Below, piece by piece: positions 58,872 to 64,000 of a stretch of DNA of 64,000 nt. Position 1 is the stretch's first letter, and each line of letters opens with the position of its first letter. Both the position numbers and the translations under genes were made by a program. Source of the DNA: Pseudonocardia kujensis (GTDB lineage Bacteria > Actinomycetota > Actinomycetes > Mycobacteriales > Pseudonocardiaceae); NCBI RefSeq assembly GCF_021283305.1, contig NZ_JAJSOK010000040.1:1-64000 (forward strand), written 5' to 3'. Under the pieces are notes generated by a model. It did not search any database. It saw only the letters and a program-made list of their open reading frames with translations, and was not told the DNA's origin.

Positions 58872-58889
58872 CGCCCCTGTCAAGGGGCG
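58872..58889 (-). terminator. Hairpin at the end of the ABC-transporter operon
   Basis: CGCCCCT-GTCA-AGGGGCG is a perfect 7-bp stem with a 4-base loop, starting two bases beyond the stop codon of the fused transporter gene. No U-tract follows. It separates the transporter operon from the crotonase operon promoter. Confidence 0.55.
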
Positions 58890-58890
58890 A

Positions 58891-61374
58891 TCAGCCGGCG
58901 CGGACGCCGCCGACGACCGGAGACCCGAAATAGGCCTGCTCGGCCCGGGTGGCGAAGCCCGGATCGTCGGGCGAGCCGGTCGCCCGGACCACGCCCTCGT
59001 GCAACACGACCACCTCGTGCGCCACGGCGAGCGCCCGGGTGAGGAGCTGCTCCAGGACCACCACGGTCACCCCGTCCTCGGCGAGGCCGGTGATCCGTCC
59101 GTACACCTCGTCGACGAGGGCCGGGGCGAGACCCAGCGCCGGTTCGTCGACGACGACGAGGCGCGGGTCGGCGATCAAGGCGCGAGCGATGGCGAGGAGC
59201 TGTTGCTCACCTCCGGACAGCGCCGCGGCCGGGATGGACAGCCGGGTCCGGACGCGTTCGGGAAGCCACTCGACGGTCTGGTCGATCCGGGACCGCAGGT
59301 CCCGCCCCGATATGCCTGCGGCGTACCCCGCGACCTCCAGGTTCTCCCGCACCGACAGCGTCCGGAAGAGGGCCCGGCCCTCCGGGACCAGGCTGCTGCG
59401 CACCGCGCCGTCGGTGGTCCGTGTCCCCGCGGAGGGACTGAGTGTGCCGTGCAGGACCTGCCCCAACGTGCTCTTGCCCGCACCGTTCGCCCCGACCACC
59501 GCGAGGACGACGCCGGGGTGGACGGCCAGGTCGACGGCGTCGAGCGCGGTCACCCCGCCGTACCGATGGCTCACCCCGGACAGCGCGATCGCGGGCGGCC
59601 CCTGGACGCGGGTGGACGTGCGGGGTTGCCGCGCGGACGTCGTCCCGAGGTAGGAGCTGCGGACGCGGTCGTCGGCCAGGATCTCGTCCGGCGCGCCGGA
59701 GCCGATCGGGCGGCCGAAGTCGAACGCCACCACCCGGTCCGCGACGGCGAACAGGTCCTCCAGGACGTGGTCGATCACGACGACCGACGTCCCCGCCGCG
59801 CGCAGGCCCTGGATCTGGGCGGCGAGCAGCCTGCGCTCCTCGGCGTCCAGGCCGCCGAACGGCTCGTCCATGATCAGCAGGCCGGGCTGCTCGGCGACGG
59901 CCCGCCCGAGGTCGAGCCGCTTCTGCGGACCGAAGGGCAGCTGGTCGGGATGCACGTCCCCCTGGCCCGCGAGGCCGATCCTGCCGAGCAGGGCGTCGAC
60001 CGCCCGTCGGCGCGTCGGAGTGGTCCACCGCGTGGTGCAGAGCAGGTTCTCGGCGACCGTCAGCTCGGTGAAGACCTCCGCGTGCTGGAAGGTGCGGCCG
60101 ATGCCGAGCCGTCGGCGACGGGTCGCGCGCGCCCGCAGCAGGTCGACGCCGCCGAAGGTCGCCGAGCCCGCCGTCCGGCCGCCGGAGACGAGGCCGCACA
60201 GGGCGTTGACCAGCGTCGTCTTGCCGGCGCCGTTCGGACCGATGATCGCGAGGACCTCGCCCGGGGGTACCGAGAGCGACACCCCCTCGAGCGCCTGCAG
60301 CCCGCCGAAGGCCACGCCGAGGTCGGCGACCTCGAGCGTCCGTCGCTCCGCGGCCGGCGTCGGGGCCGGCTCGTCCGAGGTCTCGACGACCGACGGCTCG
60401 CCCGGCCGGCGCGCCCGCCGCAGGAGCGTGCGCAGCACGCTCCCGAGCGCGGGCACCACCCCGGCGGGCAGGAGCAGCAACGCGAGGATCAACAGTGCAC
60501 CCTGCAGGATCAGCTGGTCGACGCCCAGCAGCCCGGCCAGGCTCGGCGCGAACGCCAGGAAGATCCCGCCGAACACCCCTCCGCCGACCGCGCCGACGCC
60601 CCCGAGCACCGCCGCGGCGACGGTGTTGATCCCCAGGGTCAGCGAGAACGTCTCCGGGCTGACGAAGCCGGTGATCAACCCGAGCAGGGCGCCGGCCAGC
60701 CCGGTCGCGGCGCCGCTCACGCCGAACGCGAGGGCGCTCTGCGCCTCCGGTGCGATCCCGACCGAACGGGCCACCACCGGGTGCGACTTCGCCGCGACCA
60801 TCCGCATCCGCAGGCTCGTCGAGCGGGCCAGCACGGCGACCCCGACGACGATCCCGGCGGTCAGGATGGCCGCCACCACAGCTTCCGAACCGCCGGCGCC
60901 GAGCGAGCCCGCGCCCGTCACGCTGGGCAGGTCGGTGACCGGGACGCCCTGGTCCCCGCCGGTCACGTCGACCCAGCGGTTGATGACCTCGAGCGCGACG
61001 AGGCTGAAGGCCAGGGTGAGCAGGGCGATGTAGAGCACCGAGAAGCGCGCCCCGGCGAACCCGAGGAACGCACCGCAGCCGCCGGCGAGCAGCATCGCCA
61101 CGAGCACCGTCGGCTCCAACGCCCAGCCGTGCGCCGAGCCGTAGGCGACCGTGTACGCGCCGATGGCGAACAGCGCGGGATGGCCCACGGACCAGATGCC
61201 CGCCCAGCCCGCCAGCAGCCCGACGCTCAGCACCAGGATCGTGTAGGTCGCGGCCAGGGCCACCGAGTACGCCTGGTACCCGGGCAGGAGCCCGCTCTCG
61301 ACGAGCAGCACGAGCAGCATCGCGGCCACCGGGCCGAGGACCGCTCGCACCGCCACCTTCCAGGTCAGGATCAT
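58891..61374 (-). CDS. Three-part branched-chain-type ABC transporter: permease-ATPase-ATPase fusion (LivM-LivG-LivF)
   Basis: An 827-residue protein. Residues 1-320 are a LivM-type permease with 9-10 membrane segments (GLLAGWAGIWSVGHPALFAI, and AAAVLGGVGAVGGGVFGGI). After a linker, residues about 345-575 are a LivG-like ATPase: Walker A GPNGAGKTT, signature LPFGPQKRLDLGRA, Walker B LLIMDEP. Residues about 595-827 are a LivF-like ATPase: Walker A GANGAGKST, signature LSGGEQQLLAIARA, Walker B LVVVDEP. LivM-LivG fusions are common, but the added LivF is rarer. It should import an organic solute with LivH and the binding protein. The start at 61374 lies five bases after the LivH stop. The frame is intact. 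Confidence 0.93.
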   Translation of the reverse strand: MILTWKVAVRAVLGPVAAMLLVLLVESGLLPGYQAYSVALAATYTILVLSVGLLAGWAGIWSVGHPALFAIGAYTVAYGSAHGWALEPTVLVAMLLAGGCGAFLGFAGARFSVLYIALLTLAFSLVALEVINRWVDVTGGDQGVPVTDLPSVTGAGSLGAGGSEAVVAAILTAGIVVGVAVLARSTSLRMRMVAAKSHPVVARSVGIAPEAQSALAFGVSGAATGLAGALLGLITGFVSPETFSLTLGINTVAAAVLGGVGAVGGGVFGGIFLAFAPSLAGLLGVDQLILQGALLILALLLLPAGVVPALGSVLRTLLRRARRPGEPSVVETSDEPAPTPAAERRTLEVADLGVAFGGLQALEGVSLSVPPGEVLAIIGPNGAGKTTLVNALCGLVSGGRTAGSATFGGVDLLRARATRRRRLGIGRTFQHAEVFTELTVAENLLCTTRWTTPTRRRAVDALLGRIGLAGQGDVHPDQLPFGPQKRLDLGRAVAEQPGLLIMDEPFGGLDAEERRLLAAQIQGLRAAGTSVVVIDHVLEDLFAVADRVVAFDFGRPIGSGAPDEILADDRVRSSYLGTTSARQPRTSTRVQGPPAIALSGVSHRYGGVTALDAVDLAVHPGVVLAVVGANGAGKSTLGQVLHGTLSPSAGTRTTDGAVRSSLVPEGRALFRTLSVRENLEVAGYAAGISGRDLRSRIDQTVEWLPERVRTRLSIPAAALSGGEQQLLAIARALIADPRLVVVDEPALGLAPALVDEVYGRITGLAEDGVTVVVLEQLLTRALAVAHEVVVLHEGVVRATGSPDDPGFATRAEQAYFGSPVVGGVRAG

Positions 61375-61379
61375 GGCGC

Positions 61380-62249
61380 TCAGACCCTCTCGAAGCTGCG
61401 GGTGCCGAAGAGGCCTTGCGGCCGCAGCAGCAGGATGAGGATCGTCAGCGCGAAGACGAAGGTGTCGCGGAAGTTCGCCGAGACGTAGGAGGCGGCGAGG
61501 TTCTCCAGCACCCCGATCGTCACGCCGCCGATCACCGCGCCGTGCATGCTGGTCAGCCCGCCGAGGAAGATGCCGGCGAACGCCCGGAACAGTGGGGCGG
61601 CCAGCACCGTCGGCGCGAGGCCGACCCGGGGGACATAGAGGACCGCCGCGAGCGCGGCGAGCCCCAGGCCGAGCGCCCACGCGATGCGCGCGACACGCTG
61701 CGCGGGCACGCCGACGATCTGCGCGGTGGTCGCCGACTCGGCCGCGGCGCGCATCGCCGAGCCCAGGGTGGTGCGGGTGAAGAGGTAGCCCACGGCGAGC
61801 ATCGCGACGGCGGACACCCCGATCACCACGAGGTCCTGTGTGGCGAGCGTGGCCGAGCCGAGCGCCACGGTGCCCCCCACCAGCGGCGGGAAGGCGTGCG
61901 GCTCGGTCCCCCAGACGTCGCTGATCACCGCCTCGGCGATCAGCGACACCCCCATCGTCATCACCAGGGCGGCGAACAGCCGCCCCGTGCCGAGCGGGCG
62001 GATCACCAGCTCGCGGACGACGAGCCCGAGGACGACGGCCACGAGGACCGCCGCGATCACAGCGGACCCCACCCCGAGCCCGCGCTGCACGACCATGAGC
62101 GCGACGTACACGGCGAGCGTGGCCATGCTCGCCAGCGCGAAGTTCACCACGTCGGTGGCTCGGTAGATGATCACGAGACCCAGTCCGAGCAGGCCGTAGA
62201 CGGCACCGCTGGCGATCCCGCTCACCACGACGAGGAACAGCTCGCTCAT
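61380..62249 (-). CDS. livH: Branched-chain-type ABC transporter permease (LivH)
   Basis: A 289-residue permease with about eight membrane segments. VVSGIASGAVYGLLGLGLVI, YRATDVVNFA, and FAGIFLGGLTSMHGAVIGG are LivH signatures. It forms the heterodimeric channel with the permease part of the downstream fusion. The ATG overlaps the nitroreductase stop (ATGA). By context the substrate is probably not an amino acid but a carboxylate or aromatic acid degraded by the neighbouring operons. Confidence 0.93.
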   Translation of the reverse strand: MSELFLVVVSGIASGAVYGLLGLGLVIIYRATDVVNFALASMATLAVYVALMVVQRGLGVGSAVIAAVLVAVVLGLVVRELVIRPLGTGRLFAALVMTMGVSLIAEAVISDVWGTEPHAFPPLVGGTVALGSATLATQDLVVIGVSAVAMLAVGYLFTRTTLGSAMRAAAESATTAQIVGVPAQRVARIAWALGLGLAALAAVLYVPRVGLAPTVLAAPLFRAFAGIFLGGLTSMHGAVIGGVTIGVLENLAASYVSANFRDTFVFALTILILLLRPQGLFGTRSFERV

Positions 62250-62938
62250 CGGGTGATCAGCCCCGTGACGGCGGGCGGGCGCGGCGCCGAGGCGTCCCAC
62301 CGGTCCCAGAACAGGACGTCGTCGGCCGGGGGGCGGCGGGCGGGCCGGAAGTCGGTGCCCACCGTGTAGGCCAGCGGCGTGAGGCAGACCTGCTGAACCG
62401 TGTCGAAGGGGATGTCGAGCAGCTCGGCGACCTCCTTCTCCCGCGCGAGGTGCATCGTCGTCCAACAGGTGCCCAGGCCTCGGGCCCGCGCGGCGAGCAT
62501 CATGCTCCAGACCGCGGGCAGGACCCCGCCCAGCAGCGATGCGCTCGCGAACCCGGCGGCACCGTCGAGCCGGGCACCGTCGAGGCAAGCGATGACGATC
62601 GTGTCGACCTCGTGCAGCGCGCGTTCCAGTGCGTCTGCGGAGTGGCCGGTGCGCTCCTGCGCGGCCGCCCCCTCGGCGTCCGCGACCTGCACGCGCCCGA
62701 TGTACCCCGCGGAGTCCTTGTAGGAGTTCAGGTACACGTCGGAGTAGAGGTCGGCGACGGCGCCGCGCAACGCGGGATCGCGCACCACGACGAACCGGGT
62801 CCGGGGGACGTTCGACCCTGCCGGAGCCTGCATCGCGAGGGTCACGCACTCGCGGACCAGGTCCGCGGGCACCGGGCGGGAGGGGTCGAGACGCCGTCGG
62901 ACGGCGCGGGTGGTGACGAGTGCCTCGTCGAGGTCCAC
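62246..62938 (-). CDS. Nitroreductase-family flavoprotein
   Basis: A 230-residue FMN-fold protein: TTRAVRRRLDPSRPVPADLV, the FMN segment MQAPAGSNVPRTRFVVV and the C-terminal AARARGLGTCWTTMHLA. It differs from the nitroreductase at 23262-23927. It lies inside the importer operon between the substrate-binding protein (3-base gap) and LivH (ATGA overlap), so its product is made with the transporter; it may transform the imported compound. The reaction is unknown. Confidence 0.9.
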   Translation of the reverse strand: MDLDEALVTTRAVRRRLDPSRPVPADLVRECVTLAMQAPAGSNVPRTRFVVVRDPALRGAVADLYSDVYLNSYKDSAGYIGRVQVADAEGAAAQERTGHSADALERALHEVDTIVIACLDGARLDGAAGFASASLLGGVLPAVWSMMLAARARGLGTCWTTMHLAREKEVAELLDIPFDTVQQVCLTPLAYTVGTDFRPARRPPADDVLFWDRWDASAPRPPAVTGLITR

Positions 62939-62941
62939 GGC

Positions 62942-64000
62942 CTACCCCCGCTCCGGCGCGCTGACGAAGTCGCCCTCGGAGACCCACTGGCCGTTCCGGA
63001 CGGTGACCCGCTGGACGTCCCGGGTGCCGAGGTGCGACTGCGCCGAGAACGACATGTCCGGCGCGACCCCGGTCCTCACGTCCGACGCCTTGCCGTACGC
63101 GGCCGCGATCGACTCCGAGGTCACCGGCCCCTGGATGGTCTTGGCGATCTCCACGAAGACCGCCGCGTTGGCGTAGCCGAGCAGGGTGGAGAAGTCGGCG
63201 GGCTGTCCCGTCGAGTACTTCGCGATCGCGTCCCGGAACTGCTGCATCTCCGGCGTCTGCTCGGTGGGCGAGCGGACCAGCGACACCGAGTGGTAGCCCT
63301 CGGCGGCGGGGCCGGCCAGCGTCACCGTGGTGCCCGACGCGGTCGGTGCGTAGCCGTAGGTCGGTAGCGACACGCCCTGCAGGGCGGCGGCCTTGAGGTA
63401 CGCCGCGGCCTCGGGAGCCGGGAGGACCAGCATCACCGCGTCACCACCCGCGGCCTTCACCTGGCTGACCGCCGGCGCGAAGTCCGTGGTCCCCAGCTTG
63501 ACCGGTACCGCGGTCGTCGTGACGCCGGGCTGCTCCCGCTCCGCCGCGGGCCCGATCTGCCCGGCCACGTCGGCGAACGCCTTCGGGTCGTCGTGCACCA
63601 CGACGAGCTTGCGGGCCCCGGACTGGACCGCCCACTGCGCCATCGCCGCGGCCTGGTCCTCGTAGAGGGTCTGCGTCCCGAACAGCAGCGGCCGGGGCGG
63701 GTTGTACCAGCTCGCGATGCCACCGTAGTGGTCGACGATCGGGACCCGGGACTGCTCGAGGACGAACGGGAACGCGGCCTCGGACGGGGCGACGCCGTTC
63801 GCGTTGACGATGGCGACGACGTTCTCCTGCCCGACGAGCTGCCGTGCGGCCTGCACGGTCTGCTGCGGGTCGTAGGCGTTGTCCTTCACGATCCAGTCGA
63901 CCTGACGGCCGTTGATCCCGCCGTGGTCGTTGACCCAGCTGAAGTAGGCCTTCGCCCCCTCCATCTGGGGCACACCCGACGCGGCCTGGGGGCCGGACAG
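62942..64000 (-). CDS. Branched-chain-type ABC substrate-binding protein, 5' end outside the window
   Basis: At least 353 residues are visible and the frame runs through the right edge without a stop, so the signal peptide and start lie beyond 64000. GAKAYFSWVNDHGGINGRQVD, the periplasmic-binding type 1 (LivK) opening, is followed by DNAYDPQQTVQAARQLVGQE and VVVHDDPKAFA. It should be a lipoprotein that delivers a small organic molecule to the Liv-type importer encoded downstream. It is the first gene in view of that operon. Confidence 0.9.
   Translation of the reverse strand: MSGPQAASGVPQMEGAKAYFSWVNDHGGINGRQVDWIVKDNAYDPQQTVQAARQLVGQENVVAIVNANGVAPSEAAFPFVLEQSRVPIVDHYGGIASWYNPPRPLLFGTQTLYEDQAAAMAQWAVQSGARKLVVVHDDPKAFADVAGQIGPAAEREQPGVTTTAVPVKLGTTDFAPAVSQVKAAGGDAVMLVLPAPEAAAYLKAAALQGVSLPTYGYAPTASGTTVTLAGPAAEGYHSVSLVRSPTEQTPEMQQFRDAIAKYSTGQPADFSTLLGYANAAVFVEIAKTIQGPVTSESIAAAYGKASDVRTGVAPDMSFSAQSHLGTRDVQRVTVRNGQWVSEGDFVSAPERG

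Noticed and set aside
58858..61488. An 876-codon plus-strand open frame opposite the fused ABC transporter
   Set aside because: The minus frame contains two complete ATPases and a permease; the plus frame is a compositional artefact.
1..64000. Insertion sequences, integrases, attachment sites, tRNA or rRNA genes
   Set aside because: I saw no transposase or integrase motif, no tRNA-like cloverleaf and no rRNA sequence, despite several gene relics that hint at past rearrangement.

Overview
This is a GC-rich window from a soil-type actinobacterium. I favour a member of the Pseudonocardiales, inferred from codon bias, GTG starts, a large LuxR/LAL regulator and dense catabolic operons; no rRNA or tRNA is present to confirm it. 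Most genes lie on the minus strand and many are joined by 4-nt ATGA/GTGA stop-start overlaps, so the right three quarters reads as a few long catabolic operons.

Region 1 (1-13 kb) is a stress and oxidation region. It has a catalase-like haem protein, an unknown 209-aa protein, a DyP-type peroxidase and a cofactor-free haloperoxidase-like hydrolase in one direction, then a VOC protein, a cyclic-nucleotide-domain/thioredoxin-reductase-like fusion, an SDR without the usual Tyr-Lys pair, a CPA2 antiporter, a DUF4331 protein and an MFS transporter. Between them lie decayed genes: a frameshifted Doc toxin and an internally deleted MFS exporter. Region 2 (12.6-18.7 kb) has a sigma factor overlapping tail-to-tail with a 930-aa LAL regulator, a chimeric gene made of a VOC front and an SDR back, a muconolactone-isomerase-like/DUF3237 fusion, a redoxin and a truncated MOSC protein.

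Region 3 (18.9-27.9 kb) is an eight-gene minus-strand operon: HpaI aldolase, two amidohydrolases, MHS transporter, LLM flavin monooxygenase, nitroreductase-like flavoprotein, class III CoA transferase and CitE-like lyase. It diverges from a LysR regulator, with a dyad in the shared promoter. It looks like a complete import-oxidise-activate-cleave pathway for an unknown substrate.

Region 4 (28-40.8 kb) carries two HyuA-type ATPase subunits, a small Cys4 zinc-ribbon protein, a HyuB-type subunit and a fifth small protein. The order and sizes recall acetophenone carboxylase (apcABCDE), followed by a thiolase and an acyl-CoA synthetase and preceded by a PaaK-like ligase and a GntR/FCD regulator. 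A promoter and palindromic operator lie upstream. The predicted logic is ketone carboxylation to a beta-keto acid, CoA activation and thiolysis.

Region 5 (41-44.6 kb) has a methyltransferase/flavoprotein pair, an MHS transporter and relics of an SDR and of murF. Region 6 (44.7-64 kb) is a beta-oxidation regulon: two acyl-activation and NTF2-like modules, a TetR regulator, a flavoprotein dehydrogenase, three acyl-CoA dehydrogenases, an Ltp2-like thiolase-fold protein with a DUF35 partner, three SDRs, an aminoglycoside-phosphotransferase-like kinase and a crotonase. A near-identical operator-like motif lies in front of both halves. Upstream is a Liv-type ABC importer whose permease and two ATPases are fused into one polypeptide. 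The kinase/dehydrogenase/SDR set suggests degradation of 4-hydroxyacyl-CoA through a phosphorylated intermediate. All pathway assignments are inferences from gene content.
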